DNA of 49,714 nt from an uncultured Porphyromonadaceae bacterium (GTDB taxonomy: Bacteria; Bacteroidota; Bacteroidia; Bacteroidales; Muribaculaceae): positions 1 through 49,714 of the forward strand of contig CAMWVA010000008.1 of assembly GCA_947177575.1 (NCBI GenBank), in the 5' to 3' direction. Both the position numbers and the translations under genes were made by a program. The notes beneath the pieces were generated by a model that saw only the letters and a program-made list of their open reading frames with translations, made no database searches and had not been told where the DNA came from. Of the stretch, positions 32,685 through 42,373 are shown piece by piece. Numbering within the stretch: the first letter of the stretch is position 1; every line of letters begins with the position of its first letter.

Positions 32685-34160
32685 ATGAAGATTTCAAATT
32701 TAATATCTCTTATAGCTGCAGGTATGCTGATAACTGCCGGATCCTGTACAGATGCTGAAATGGACCGCCTTAACCGTAATACCAGCAACCCACCGGCCGA
32801 AACGGTCAATGCACGTTTCCAGATTACAGACGCAATCGTCTCAACAGGATTCTCCAACATCGGAGGTAGCTACGCATGGTATGTATCATCATACAACGAG
32901 CAGATGTTCGGCGACGGTAATAATCTTCTGATGTACGCTGAGCTACGTGATCCGGGAGTAACCGCTGCTGCTACAACTTTCAATAACGACTGGAACACAA
33001 TCTACCGCAATCTACAGAACATAAAGCAAATCATAGAGAAATGCGGAGAAGATGGTCTTAATGCCGGTCAGCTTGACCTGTTAGGTATGGCGGAAACACT
33101 CTGGTGTATCAAATGGGAAATCGTTACTTTACTGCATGGTGATATACCCTGCAGTGAGGCCCTGAATGCCAATATTAAGACTCCTAAACTTGACAAACAA
33201 GAAGATATATATGCCGGACTGCTTAAAACAATAGACAGTGCTATCAGTCATCTGACTGAGGCAGATCGCGAACATCTTGACAACGTCGGTACACAGGATT
33301 TACTTTATCAAGGCAGTGCGGCAAAATGGCTTGCTCTTGCATACGGAATTAAGGCCCGGCTTCTGTTAGATGGTATGTACCGTTACCCCGACTGTCTGAC
33401 AGCTATAGATGAAACGGCACAGAAAGCATTTGACCTCGGTTTTGACGGTGCCATACTCGATATTTTTGATAATCCTGACCGCGACAATCCATGGGCTGCC
33501 TTTATGCGTAGCCGCAAATATCTCGGAGCTAACGGCACATTAGCCGCACTTTTAGCCGAAAATAACGATCCGCGTCTTGATATGTATGCATACGATACTT
33601 TCAATACCGGTATTTTGTGGGCACCGGCAGGCGATGCTTCTCTTGCTGTTACCACCCAACAGGTAGGCGCTCCGGCATGGCTTTCAAATACCAATGCGCC
33701 GCTCTATATTCTTTCTAAGTCAGAACTGCTGCTGATACAAGCCGAAGCCCGTGCTCGTCTCGGTCTTGATGCTGCTACACCTATGCTCGAAGCTATGACA
33801 TGTTCATACGAAGAATACCGGTGCGTGGCCGACTTCGAATACACAGAATTGCCAACACTGCCCACTCCGAAAGCAACTCTAAATGAAGTAATGCGGCAGA
33901 AATTTATCTCTACTGCTGTAACAGGCCCCATAAGCTTCTATAACGACCTGCGTCGTGGCCGTGCACTCGGCGAGGAATGGCTCACACCTCAGAATCCTAA
34001 CAATACTGTTGCAGGGGCAAATCGCTGGCCTTTACGTCTCCCTTATGGTAACAGCGATGTAGCTGCCAATCCTAATATAGCTCAGGCTTTCGGTACTGGC
34101 AACGATGCCGGTATGTACATTTTCACCGAACCCATCTGGCTTTTCGGCGGTACCCGCTGA
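32685..34160 (+). CDS. SusD/RagB-like surface lipoprotein
   Basis: A 491-residue SusD_like_2-type lipoprotein with lipobox LITAGSC (Cys20). Helical TPR-like units carry YRNLQNIKQIIEKC, ETLWCIKWEIVTLLHGDIPCSEAL and LAYGIKARLLLDGMY, and the C-terminal part has LSKSELLLIQAEARARLGLD, as in the family. It forms the lid over the SusC partner and binds substrate outside. The pair is one operon (26 bp gap). A broken unrelated gene starts six bases after its stop, so the locus has been cut here. Confidence 0.93.
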   Translation: MKISNLISLIAAGMLITAGSCTDAEMDRLNRNTSNPPAETVNARFQITDAIVSTGFSNIGGSYAWYVSSYNEQMFGDGNNLLMYAELRDPGVTAAATTFNNDWNTIYRNLQNIKQIIEKCGEDGLNAGQLDLLGMAETLWCIKWEIVTLLHGDIPCSEALNANIKTPKLDKQEDIYAGLLKTIDSAISHLTEADREHLDNVGTQDLLYQGSAAKWLALAYGIKARLLLDGMYRYPDCLTAIDETAQKAFDLGFDGAILDIFDNPDRDNPWAAFMRSRKYLGANGTLAALLAENNDPRLDMYAYDTFNTGILWAPAGDASLAVTTQQVGAPAWLSNTNAPLYILSKSELLLIQAEARARLGLDAATPMLEAMTCSYEEYRCVADFEYTELPTLPTPKATLNEVMRQKFISTAVTGPISFYNDLRRGRALGEEWLTPQNPNNTVAGANRWPLRLPYGNSDVAANPNIAQAFGTGNDAGMYIFTEPIWLFGGTR

Positions 34161-34166
34161 GAAATA

Positions 34167-34622
34167 TTGTACACAGGCGAGGTGTTCGACGACTACATGC
34201 GTATGACCTATATCATGTTTCCGCAGATGAAGTACGGGTCGATAGAGGAGTGTGAGGATAATTTCGAACGTATCATTTTTATTCTGAAAAATATGAAGAC
34301 AATGGAATATATACCGGGAAAGGAGCATCTTCCGATAATCGAAAAACTGGAGCAGGTGGCACGTCTCGGTGCTCTGAGCGACGGAGAACGTCTTGCCTAT
34401 GACCGTGCTGTCGATGCCTATCGTGTGGAACAGGATGCATGGAAAACGGCAATAGAAGAAGGACGCGAGGAAGGGCGTGAGGAAGGTCGCGAAGAAGGAC
34501 GTGAAGAAGGACGTGAAGAAGGAATAAGGGAAATGGCTCGTAAACTAAAGGCTTTAGGCGTAGCTGTAAAAGATATAATATCAGCCAGCGGTCTTTCCGA
34601 ATCAGTAATAGCCTCCTTATAA
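34167..34622 (+). pseudogene. C-terminal remnant of an Rpn/PD-(D/E)XK nuclease-family transposase-like gene
   Basis: About 150 codons open from a TTG with no start of its own, six bases after the susD stop. The sequence (FDDYMRMTYIMFPQMKYGSI, FILKNMKTMEYIP, LSDGERLAYDRAVDAYR) matches the C-terminal half of the Bacteroidales PD-(D/E)XK family transposase/Rpn proteins of about 300 residues. The N-terminal nuclease half is missing. A (G-R-E-E) tract from a 12-bp repeat (about 34459-34524) precedes the terminal helix, as in intact family members. Either insertion of the susCD pair or a deletion removed the front half. Confidence 0.8.
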
Positions 34623-34669
34623 ATTCACATAACATTAGAAGCACAAAACAAACAGCTACTGTCCCCTTT

Positions 34670-34701
34670 TTTGGCTATTAAGAAATTTTTACATACTTTT
34701 G
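34670..34701 (+). promoter_or_regulatory. Promoter plus 5' UTR hairpin for the large secreted protein
   Basis: TTTG (34670-34673), 20 nt, TACTTTTG (34694-34701): an ideal promoter. Immediately downstream, CCTATACCG (34705-34713) pairs perfectly with CGGTATAGG (34731-34739), a 9-bp hairpin at the very 5' end of the mRNA, possibly for stability. Confidence 0.75.
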
Positions 34702-34763
34702 TTTCCTATACCGTGAAATTAAAATCATTGCGGTATAGGATTTTTAATTTTAAACCTGTGTTT

Positions 34764-37121
34764 ATGAAGCATTATTTACTTACAGCAGGAGTACTGGCGA
34801 CCACTTTCAGTCTGTGTACCGCCCAGCAGTTGCCTGCATTACAACAGGTTAAGGCTATAGATAACCTGCAAGTCAGAAATGTTAAAAACTCCGGTAAGGT
34901 TTCAACGACTATATGCCTTGCTCCGGGTATTACTCTCACAAAAAATCACGGTATAAAAAAATTGCATACCGACCTACCGAAAGAAAATTCGGTTCTTAAA
35001 CTCCCGGCTCGTAATGCTGCAAAAGCAACCTTACCGGAAGGATATGTTCTATACGAAAGCTTTGAAGATTGGGACGGTACCGATTATGAATGGACTCCCG
35101 AAGGATGGTCAGTAGAAATGAAAGGTGATGTTGACCGTGGAGAAAGCTGGGGGCCCGGTGCTGTTGCGCCCGGACTTCCCGGACCTGCGGACGGTGATTT
35201 CTATTATGGTATTAATTTTTCAACAGGTCAGCAAGATGAATGGCTCATTTCACCCTACGTGAATGTAGGAGAAGGTATGAGTCTTTCTTACTGGCTCTAT
35301 CTGGATCCAATTTTCCTTTTCAATCTTGAAAACGTTGATTGGGATACCATGTCTTTCATCGGCGAACCACAGGTATCTGCAAATCTCCAGATATGGGCTC
35401 AGAGCGAGGGAGATGAATGGACTCTGCTGCGCGACTATTTCGAGGAATACAAAGAATATAGTATTGAAGACCTCTTTAATCTTACACCAAGTGCTCTTGA
35501 ACAGCATACAGTCAGTCTCGATGGCTTTTATGATAAAACAACCCGTGTAGCTTTCCGTTATGTAGGCACTGACGGAAACACAATGTTTATCGATGCTATC
35601 GGTATAGGATATCCGGCTCTCGAAGACATCAGTTATATGTCACCATTTGAGACTCTTTACTGGGGCTTTACACGCGACTGGAGTCTTACAGGCCTCAATG
35701 GAGCTATAGCTCAGTATCCTGTCTATGCACCGCTCACATGGACAAATATGTCATATATAGACGATGCCGAATTTAGCTGGACTTACTGTGACCCTGTCAC
35801 AGGTGAATACTTGGAATCATACAACCAAGACGAACTCACTGTTACTTATGTGCCGGATTACCGCAGTGAGGCTGCTATGCGTAACAACTTCTTCTACCCT
35901 CCTACTCTTAATGCTACCGCACCTAATTCTACTCCGGAATCATATACTGCTCCGTATCTTTATTTCCAGGCCGGTGGTAAACCGGAACGTACACTCAACG
36001 ACGGTACTGAACTGGAATGTTCGCTACTACCGTTTAACTATCATGAAGCCGGCATCGGCATGACTACTGTTGATGATGCTACAATAGGCGATATGTCGAT
36101 ACCTGTATTCGGTTACAACAGCAATACAGATGCTTACTGGCTTAACTACTCACTCAACGGCGAACCTAAGGAAGAGGGTGATTATTCACACCTCATCGGT
36201 ATCGGTAATCTCTTTATGCCTTCGGCTTACGCACCTATTGTAATCAATGGTGTCAATGTCTACGGCTTCGGTCTTATTGATAATGATGCCGAACTGAAAG
36301 CCACTATCTATGGTGTTGACGCTGACATGAGTACCGACTTTAATACTTTTACAGTTATTGCTACAACTACTATCAAAGGAGCTGACATCATCACTCAGTA
36401 CAGTGACTCGAAAGGTTATCTGTGTTTACCATTCCACTTCGATGAACCGGCTGTGATTAAGAGCACCGAAGAGCACCCTGCTTATTTTATCATGCTCGAA
36501 GGCTTTAACTCAGATAAAGTTGAATATTTTGCACCATTACAGTCAGTTATTCCTGATTCTAACTATATATGCTGGGGTTATATACTCAATCATATAGACC
36601 TGAGTAACCACATTGACCGTCCGGCATATTATAGCCTGAAACCTTTGGTATATATGGAGGATGGAGAATATGTAGATCCTTACTCAGCTTTTGCTATGGG
36701 TCTTGATGCGGAATATCCATGGCTCACCACCGACTGTGAAAGAATCATACTGCCTGATGATGGTTCGGCCGAAACTATCGCTTTAGGTAGTTACTATGAC
36801 GGTAGCCAGCTGACTGTAGAAGCCCCCGAAGGTGTAATAGCCACAGTAGCCGGACGTTATAACAAATGTGAACTCACTGTACGTCTTGCCGAACCCGGTA
36901 CTGCAGTGACAGGAAATGTTATAGTTAAGGGTCCCGGTGTTGAGGTAACAATTCCTGTAGAGCCGATTGCTATAGGAGTAGCTGGTATCAATGCAGACGA
37001 TACCGGTATTGAAGGTATTTACGACCTTTCCGGATGCCGTATAAATTCGGTTAAGCCTGAAGTCGGTATTTATATAGTCAAATATACCGACGGCACTACC
37101 CGTAAGCTGGTAGTAAAGTAA
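34764..37121 (+). CDS. Large secreted protein with choice-of-anchor J domain and T9SS-like C-terminus
   Basis: A 785-residue protein with a signal peptide (MKHYLLTAGVLATTFSLCTA). Residues about 95-300 form a cleaved-adhesin/choice-of-anchor J domain: VLYESFEDWDG, WTPEGWSVEMKGD, WLISPYVNVGEGMSLSYWL, RVAFRYVGTDGNTMFIDAIG. A long beta-rich middle follows, and the end GIYDLSGCRINSV...GIYIVKYTDGTTRKLVV is the Bacteroidales C-terminal module resembling type A T9SS sorting domains. I chose the ATG at 34764 because the extra 31 residues upstream lie within the mRNA leader. A surface role in binding or degradation is likely; whether this organism has a T9SS is unknown from the window. Confidence 0.82.
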   Translation: MKHYLLTAGVLATTFSLCTAQQLPALQQVKAIDNLQVRNVKNSGKVSTTICLAPGITLTKNHGIKKLHTDLPKENSVLKLPARNAAKATLPEGYVLYESFEDWDGTDYEWTPEGWSVEMKGDVDRGESWGPGAVAPGLPGPADGDFYYGINFSTGQQDEWLISPYVNVGEGMSLSYWLYLDPIFLFNLENVDWDTMSFIGEPQVSANLQIWAQSEGDEWTLLRDYFEEYKEYSIEDLFNLTPSALEQHTVSLDGFYDKTTRVAFRYVGTDGNTMFIDAIGIGYPALEDISYMSPFETLYWGFTRDWSLTGLNGAIAQYPVYAPLTWTNMSYIDDAEFSWTYCDPVTGEYLESYNQDELTVTYVPDYRSEAAMRNNFFYPPTLNATAPNSTPESYTAPYLYFQAGGKPERTLNDGTELECSLLPFNYHEAGIGMTTVDDATIGDMSIPVFGYNSNTDAYWLNYSLNGEPKEEGDYSHLIGIGNLFMPSAYAPIVINGVNVYGFGLIDNDAELKATIYGVDADMSTDFNTFTVIATTTIKGADIITQYSDSKGYLCLPFHFDEPAVIKSTEEHPAYFIMLEGFNSDKVEYFAPLQSVIPDSNYICWGYILNHIDLSNHIDRPAYYSLKPLVYMEDGEYVDPYSAFAMGLDAEYPWLTTDCERIILPDDGSAETIALGSYYDGSQLTVEAPEGVIATVAGRYNKCELTVRLAEPGTAVTGNVIVKGPGVEVTIPVEPIAIGVAGINADDTGIEGIYDLSGCRINSVKPEVGIYIVKYTDGTTRKLVVK

Positions 37122-37161
37122 GCTTCATGCCATAACTGACAAATAAAACATAGTTATTGAT

Positions 37162-37208
37162 AAAACGTTGCTAGCGGTTATATTCAGTAAACCGCTAGCA
37201 ACGTTTTT
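37162..37208. terminator. Terminator between convergent genes
   Basis: AAAACGTTGCTAGCGGTT (37162-37179) pairs perfectly with 37190-37207 over 18 bp with a loop of 10 nt, followed by T-rich TTTATTT on the plus side and A-rich sequence on the other. It serves the rightward secreted-protein gene and perhaps also the leftward DUF4249 gene. Confidence 0.85.
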
Positions 37209-37225
37209 ATTTGATTGCTCAAATA

Positions 37226-38035
37226 TCAATAGTCAGGAATACTATCAGGACGAAAGACAATAGAAGTTTCAGACACAGGAGCGGCAAGGAAATAGCCAAG
37301 ACAGAAAGAACCGGAGAACAGCGAAGGCCCGTTACTGTCGGAAGATACTGCTTCCAGATAATCATACATCTCACGGCTTATAGGCGTTACAGTCGCACTA
37401 ACCACATCGCCATCATACAGAGCAGTAGCTTCGTCCTCTTCATCAAGGTCTCTGCGTGAAGTCATAAACACATCATTTATGATTCCGTCGGTAGCATACA
37501 GGTCAGTGACAAGATTCCACATATAGGCCTCACCATTCCTGTAAAGTCTTACCCAATAATAACTGGTAATCGTCGGTGAAAAGTCAGAGAAGGTCACCTG
37601 AAGTACCGCTACATGGTCGTATGGCATTTTTATCCAATTGAAAGCTATATCCGATATTTCCACCAGAGCCGGCATTTCACAACGGGCAGTATAAATATCT
37701 GTACCTCTTTTCACATTCAGTTCATATAAATGGTCCGTAATACCAGCTGTAAGACTTACATAATCACCTTGTTCATTAATAGTCAGAGTCTGGCTACTAC
37801 CAGCAGTAATATCGGTCAGTATGACAGTAGCATCAGTAAGAGGTGTAAGGTTTATAGGCTCATCCATAGGTGTAGTCATGGTAATACGAACGTTAGCACC
37901 TTGCTGTGTAAGCCTACCTTCTATAACCGTTATGGGCGCTATATCTTTGTAGTCTATATCAATTTCCTTTTTACAACCCTGTAAAGCCAGCACAATAATC
38001 ACAATACAGGTATTCCAAATGAATTGTTTCATCAC
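37226..38035 (-). CDS. DUF4249 lipoprotein, partner of a TonB-dependent receptor
   Basis: A 269-residue lipoprotein with lipobox ALQGCKKEI (Cys21). DUF4249 marks are ITVIEGRLTQQ near 37, TPMDEPINLTPLTDATVIL, YELNVKRGTDIYTARCEMP, and the C-terminal YFLAAPVSETSIVF. The family is regularly encoded right after TonB-dependent receptors in Bacteroidetes and probably forms an outer-membrane complex with them, in the way SusD does with SusC. Its ATG is three bases after the receptor stop, so they are cotranscribed. Confidence 0.92.
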   Translation of the reverse strand: MMKQFIWNTCIVIIVLALQGCKKEIDIDYKDIAPITVIEGRLTQQGANVRITMTTPMDEPINLTPLTDATVILTDITAGSSQTLTINEQGDYVSLTAGITDHLYELNVKRGTDIYTARCEMPALVEISDIAFNWIKMPYDHVAVLQVTFSDFSPTITSYYWVRLYRNGEAYMWNLVTDLYATDGIINDVFMTSRRDLDEEDEATALYDGDVVSATVTPISREMYDYLEAVSSDSNGPSLFSGSFCLGYFLAAPVSETSIVFRPDSIPDY

Positions 38036-38038
38036 AGA

Positions 38039-40123
38039 TCAGAATTTTATAGTGTAAGACACGGAAGGAACAAGTCCGAAAAGCGCCTGTTGTACAGCAC
38101 GAGTGCCGGAAGGCTTTGAAGGGTCGTCCTCAAAATAGATTACATAAGGGTTATAACGGCAATAAGCATTATAAACACCGAAAGCCCACTGCGTTGTGAA
38201 TCGCTTTCCTTCTCTGGTATAAACAGCAGATAAGTCAAGTCGATGAACAGGCGGAGTACGGTAACCATTTCTTTGTGAATAATAATAGTAGGTTATTCCG
38301 TCAAGTTCATATTTAACATCAGGAGCTGTTAATGGTTGTCCGGAAGAAAATATCCATGAGCCCGAAAAGCTCCAACTGTTGTTAAGATTATAAATAGCAG
38401 TGACTGATATATCGTGACGTCTGTCATTAGTTGCATCATACCAACGGCCATCATTGATACCTGCTATACAGGTCTGGGTCTTCGATATGGTATATGCAAT
38501 CCAGCCGGTAAGAGCACCTGTATTCTTACGTAACATAAACTCCGCACCCCAACTGCGACCTTTACCACCCAATATTATGCTTTCCAGATTTATACGCGAG
38601 AACATTGTCCGACCGTCAGCATAGTCGTAAACATTGTGAAGATTCTTATAATAACCTTCAACCGACCAATCAAAAGCACTGTTACCGGTCATTCCGGTAT
38701 ATCCTATTCCAAATTGTGAAGCTCTCTCCGGTCTGACTCCGGCAGAAGTCAAAGCATAGCGGTCAAAAGGGAAACTTGTCGAACTGGAGCGTATGGAATG
38801 AAGGTTCTGAGTAGTCATTGAATAACCTACTCTGATATTATGACAGGAGGAAAGGTTATATTTCATGCTTATTCTCGGTTCGGCATCGATATAGGTTCGG
38901 CTTCTGAAATCGGGAGTAGCCTCAGAAGCTGATACAAACTCATGAAAACGTTTACCTCCTAAAGCCGAAAATATACTGAGACGTATACCTCCTGACAGGG
39001 CGAACAGTGTTCCGAATTCCTTTTCATAATTAGCCCATACAGCATTCTGCCAACCTGAACGTATCTCTTTCTCATTATTCCCGCCTACTTCAACTTCAGC
39101 AGATTTCACACGCAGTAATTCCGAACGGAGTCCGAACTCGAGCAAGTGCGCCTCGTCACCGATATGCAGTTGTATTTTTTCGTTTACCGAAGCATTGCGT
39201 ATGTATTCTTTCAATGTCTGGTCAACATTCATCATTGTCATTGCCATCTTAGGCGAATAGTCAGTATAAGCAGCTGTAGTCGTAAAAGTAAGGTTATCTC
39301 CCCTACGTGTCTTCCAGTTAAGCGAAGTTCCGACATTTCCCCAGTATAATCCCATAAGACGTCTCAAAGCCATATTGTCATGACCTATAATAAACGAAAC
39401 ATCAAGAAAATCACCCAGACGCGGAGAATAACGCAGTTTGGCAGTCACATCGTAAAAATTCATAATTGTACCCCTATATTGAGGGACAAGATGAAGAAAA
39501 GCATCTACGTATGAACGCCGGGCCGATACGGCAAACGACAGTCTGTCCTTTACTATCGGGCCACCGGCCATAACCTTTGCCGCTAATATTCCTATCGTAC
39601 CGGCAGCATGATAATGCTTCATATCACCGTGAGTCAGTGAAGTCTCAAGTACAGATGATGTGGCTCCGCCGAATGATGTAGGTATAGGACCCTTATGCAA
39701 AGTGGCCCATCCTAAAGACTGGTCATTGAAAGTAGAGAAAATACCCATCACATGTGAAGGGTTATAAAGAGTTATACCGTCCAACTGTACAAGATTCTGC
39801 GATGCAGTACCGCCTCTCACCTCAAATCCACCACCGCCGTCTCCTTCACCGTGTACACCTGGCAGTAACGCAATCGATTTGATAATATCATTCTCGCCGA
39901 AAAGCATAGGCATCTTTGACAATGTAGAGAGTTCGAGATTTTCTACTCCGAGATTTATTCTTCTTATTCTTTGGCTGGCAGACTGTGCGGTTACTACAAC
40001 AGTTTCCAATCTCTGAGTCTGTATACTGTCGCTGCCAGACCGTTCCTCAGCATATACATTTGTTATGGCAAATGACATAGCAGCCTGTAAAACAGCTATT
40101 GACCTTTTTAGATTTTTATTCAT
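38039..40123 (-). CDS. TonB-dependent outer-membrane receptor (DUF4249-linked)
   Basis: A 694-residue receptor. A signal peptide precedes the TonB box LETVVVTAQS; the plug has MPMLFGENDIIKSIALLPGV, GFEVRGGTASQNLVQLDGITLYNPSH and VLETSLTHGD. The barrel ends in SVSYTIKF with a terminal Phe. I chose the ATG at 40123 (MNKNLKRS), since the upstream residues precede the signal peptide. The N-terminal CarboxypepD-like domain common in DUF4249-linked receptors is missing. The ligand is unknown, perhaps an iron chelate or peptide. The gene is divergent from the AlbA-type gene with a short shared promoter region. Confidence 0.92.
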   Translation of the reverse strand: MNKNLKRSIAVLQAAMSFAITNVYAEERSGSDSIQTQRLETVVVTAQSASQRIRRINLGVENLELSTLSKMPMLFGENDIIKSIALLPGVHGEGDGGGGFEVRGGTASQNLVQLDGITLYNPSHVMGIFSTFNDQSLGWATLHKGPIPTSFGGATSSVLETSLTHGDMKHYHAAGTIGILAAKVMAGGPIVKDRLSFAVSARRSYVDAFLHLVPQYRGTIMNFYDVTAKLRYSPRLGDFLDVSFIIGHDNMALRRLMGLYWGNVGTSLNWKTRRGDNLTFTTTAAYTDYSPKMAMTMMNVDQTLKEYIRNASVNEKIQLHIGDEAHLLEFGLRSELLRVKSAEVEVGGNNEKEIRSGWQNAVWANYEKEFGTLFALSGGIRLSIFSALGGKRFHEFVSASEATPDFRSRTYIDAEPRISMKYNLSSCHNIRVGYSMTTQNLHSIRSSSTSFPFDRYALTSAGVRPERASQFGIGYTGMTGNSAFDWSVEGYYKNLHNVYDYADGRTMFSRINLESIILGGKGRSWGAEFMLRKNTGALTGWIAYTISKTQTCIAGINDGRWYDATNDRRHDISVTAIYNLNNSWSFSGSWIFSSGQPLTAPDVKYELDGITYYYYSQRNGYRTPPVHRLDLSAVYTREGKRFTTQWAFGVYNAYCRYNPYVIYFEDDPSKPSGTRAVQQALFGLVPSVSYTIKF

Positions 40124-40207
40124 ATATCTATTCAGAATATAATAGACAGGTTTCTTATACACCAACAGCAAAAATAGACATTATAACCGGAATACAAAAA
40201 TTTTTAA

Positions 40208-40215
40208 TAACTTTG
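40208..40215 (+). promoter_or_regulatory. Promoter -7 box of the AlbA/Schlafen-type gene
   Basis: TAACTTTG fits TAnnTTTG; the -33 box is weak. Start expected near 40220. This makes the ATG at 40246 (or 40252) the real start and excludes codons further upstream. Confidence 0.6.
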
Positions 40216-40245
40216 CAGGTAAGCTCACCATTTAATGTATCGGTT

Positions 40246-41733
40246 ATGACTATGACAATTGAAGAAATACTATCTCGACAGGAAAGTCAGACGTTTGATT
40301 GCAAAAGTTTCGCAATCGATCCTAAAGGACTTGCAGTTACGATAGTTGCCATGGCTAATGCCGACGGTGGTGAACTTGCTGTGGGTATTTCAGACCGACG
40401 ACGTGAGATTGAAGGTACCAATTCTAATCCTACGCATTTAAATGAATTAATACGCGTGCCTTACGACTTCTGTAATCCTACTGTTAAGGCATCATTCGAA
40501 TTGCTTGACTGTATTAATCGAAACGGACAGCCAGACAAAATTCTACTTTTCCATATTCAGCCGAGTCCTAATCTACATGCAACCCAAAATGACGAATGTT
40601 ATCTTCGTCTTGGAGACAAATCACGTAAACTCACATTTATGGAACGTATACAGCTCATGTATGATAAAGGAGTTCAATCTTTTGAGGATACTCCGGTAAT
40701 GGGTGCGACAATTGATGATTTGGATTTAGAGGCAGTAAAAAATTACATAGATATACTGGGATATGGAAAATCAGTTATAGACTTTCTTACAGAGAACCAT
40801 GATTTTGTAAGAGAAGTTAACGGCTTACAAAAAATCAGTACCGCTGCAATACTTCTATTCGGCAAAAAACCTCAACGTTTTTTCCCTCGGGCAAGAGTAA
40901 GGTTTATAAAATATAAAGGTACTGAAGAGAAGGTAGGAACACAAATGAATGTAGTCAAAGATATTATATTTGAAGGTACTATCTTAAATCAGATACAGAA
41001 AATGGTTGAATTACTGGAATTGCAGATTGATGAACCCACTTATTTAGGCTCTGATGGGTTATTTGTAACCAAACGCGAATATCCTCACTTCGTATTGCAG
41101 GAAATGACGGTTAATGCCTGTTGTCACCGTGATTACTCAATACGTGGTACAGAGATACAGATTAAGATGTTCGATGACCGTTTAGTATTTGAAAGCCCTG
41201 GCACCTTACCGGGCAATGTAAAACCTGATAACATACGCCATACCCATTTTTCACGTAACCCTCACATAGCCCAATTTCTTAAAGCCTATAAGTTTGTTAA
41301 AGAATTCGGAGAAGGCGTTGACCGTATGTGTCGTGAAATGGCTGATGTGGATATGGAGCCTCCCACATATCATCTTAATGCCTTTATCTTAAAAGCTACA
41401 GCTAAAAATCGAGTACAGACAGAAGAAACAGTATCCGATTCACACAGTTACCCCACAGTTACCCCACAGTTACCCCACAGTTACCCCACAGTTACCGACC
41501 GTACTATAAAATTATTAATTTTATTAAAAAATAAGGAGTTATCTACTAAAGAAATGATGGCCGAATTATCATTAAAGGATAAAACTAACTTTCTTACTAC
41601 CTATTTATATCCTACTATAGAGGCAGAATTAATAAAAGCACTCTATGCATCTGCAAATCATCCAAAACAGAAATATTTTCTGACTGCTAAAGGTTATGAG
41701 TTACTGTCTGCACAAGACAAAATAATCAAATGA
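40246..41733 (+). CDS. AlbA_2/Schlafen-type ATP-binding regulator with winged-helix tail
   Basis: A 495-residue protein of the putative DNA-binding AlbA_2 (AAA_4) plus HATPase_c_4 family. The N-terminal part has RQESQTFDCKSFAID and VAMANADGGELAVGISD. The C-terminal ATPase-like part has LQEMTVNACCHRDYSIRGTE, IQIKMFDDRLVFESPG and KEFGEGVDRMCREM. After a linker made by an 11-bp tandem repeat, a helical tail (NKELSTKEMMAELSLKDKTN) looks like a winged helix. The family is thought to regulate transcription or act in phage defence; which applies here is unknown. Because the repeat unit is 11 bp, gain or loss of one unit would cut off the tail. Confidence 0.85.
   Translation: MTMTIEEILSRQESQTFDCKSFAIDPKGLAVTIVAMANADGGELAVGISDRRREIEGTNSNPTHLNELIRVPYDFCNPTVKASFELLDCINRNGQPDKILLFHIQPSPNLHATQNDECYLRLGDKSRKLTFMERIQLMYDKGVQSFEDTPVMGATIDDLDLEAVKNYIDILGYGKSVIDFLTENHDFVREVNGLQKISTAAILLFGKKPQRFFPRARVRFIKYKGTEEKVGTQMNVVKDIIFEGTILNQIQKMVELLELQIDEPTYLGSDGLFVTKREYPHFVLQEMTVNACCHRDYSIRGTEIQIKMFDDRLVFESPGTLPGNVKPDNIRHTHFSRNPHIAQFLKAYKFVKEFGEGVDRMCREMADVDMEPPTYHLNAFILKATAKNRVQTEETVSDSHSYPTVTPQLPHSYPTVTDRTIKLLILLKNKELSTKEMMAELSLKDKTNFLTTYLYPTIEAELIKALYASANHPKQKYFLTAKGYELLSAQDKIIK
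41444..41496 (+). repeat. 11-bp tandem repeat inside the AlbA-type gene (possible phase variation)
   Basis: The unit ACAGTTACCCC is present four times in full (41444-41487) plus nine bases of a fifth, without a mismatch. It encodes HSYPTVTPQLP and then HSYPTVT. Eleven is not a multiple of three, so each change of copy number shifts the frame ahead of the C-terminal winged helix. Confidence 0.9.
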
Positions 41734-41763
41734 GCTTTAAATAGAACAAACTTAAATATTTAT

Positions 41764-42330
41764 ATGATGAAAACAGCTGAAGAAATATGGCAGGCGATGG
41801 TTAGTGGCGAAGTTTATGATGCTACACATCCCGAATTGATGCGACGTCTTAAAGCAACACGCGAAAAACTATGGGAATTCAACAGACTGAATCCCTCACA
41901 GACCGAAAAAAAGAATGCTATTCTGCATGAACTTCTCGGAGGTCACGGCAAATGGTTTCATATAAATCAACCGTTCAGATGTGATTACGGCTGTAATATC
42001 TTTATCGGTGAGAATTTTTTTGCAAATTTCAATCTGACAATTCTTGATGAAGCCGAAGTAAGGATTGGTGATAATGTATTTATCGGACCGAACGTAAGTA
42101 TATACACAGCCTGTCATCCTCTTGACGCCGAAACACGCAATACCGCAGTTGAATGGGCCGAGCCGGTGACAATAGGTAATAACGTATGGATAGGAGGCTC
42201 AGCAACACTAATTCCAGGTGTCACGATAGGCGATAACGTTGTAATAGGTGCCGGAGCGGTCGTAACAAAAGATGTACCCGCCAACGTAGTAGTTGGAGGC
42301 AATCCGGCACGAATCATTAAGAAGTTATAA
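41764..42330 (+). CDS. Maltose O-acetyltransferase-type acyltransferase
   Basis: A 188-residue left-handed beta-helix acetyltransferase. The Mac domain is at the N-terminus ([20 protein letters not shown]), then the hexapeptide repeats with the catalytic His in [14 protein letters not shown], the loop [20 protein letters not shown], and the closing [18 protein letters not shown]. It transfers acetyl from acetyl-CoA to a sugar hydroxyl (maltose, galactoside or a related acceptor). It follows the AlbA-type gene by 30 bp and may be cotranscribed. A second ATG three bases in (41767) is equally possible. Confidence 0.93.
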   Translation: MMKTAEEIWQAMVSGEVYDATHPELMRRLKATREKLWEFNRLNPSQTEKKNAILHELLGGHGKWFHINQPFRCDYGCNIFIGENFFANFNLTILDEAEVRIGDNVFIGPNVSIYTACHPLDAETRNTAVEWAEPVTIGNNVWIGGSATLIPGVTIGDNVVIGAGAVVTKDVPANVVVGGNPARIIKKL

Positions 42331-42338
42331 GTTCCGGA

Positions 42339-42368
42339 TTGCCGGCTCATGTATTTTTAGTAATTTTG
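42339..42368 (+). promoter_or_regulatory. Promoter of the ncRNA/leader before the ABC pair
   Basis: TTG (42339-42341), 19 nt, TAATTTTG (42361-42368). Start expected near 42374. Confidence 0.7.
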
Positions 42369-42373
42369 CAGTC

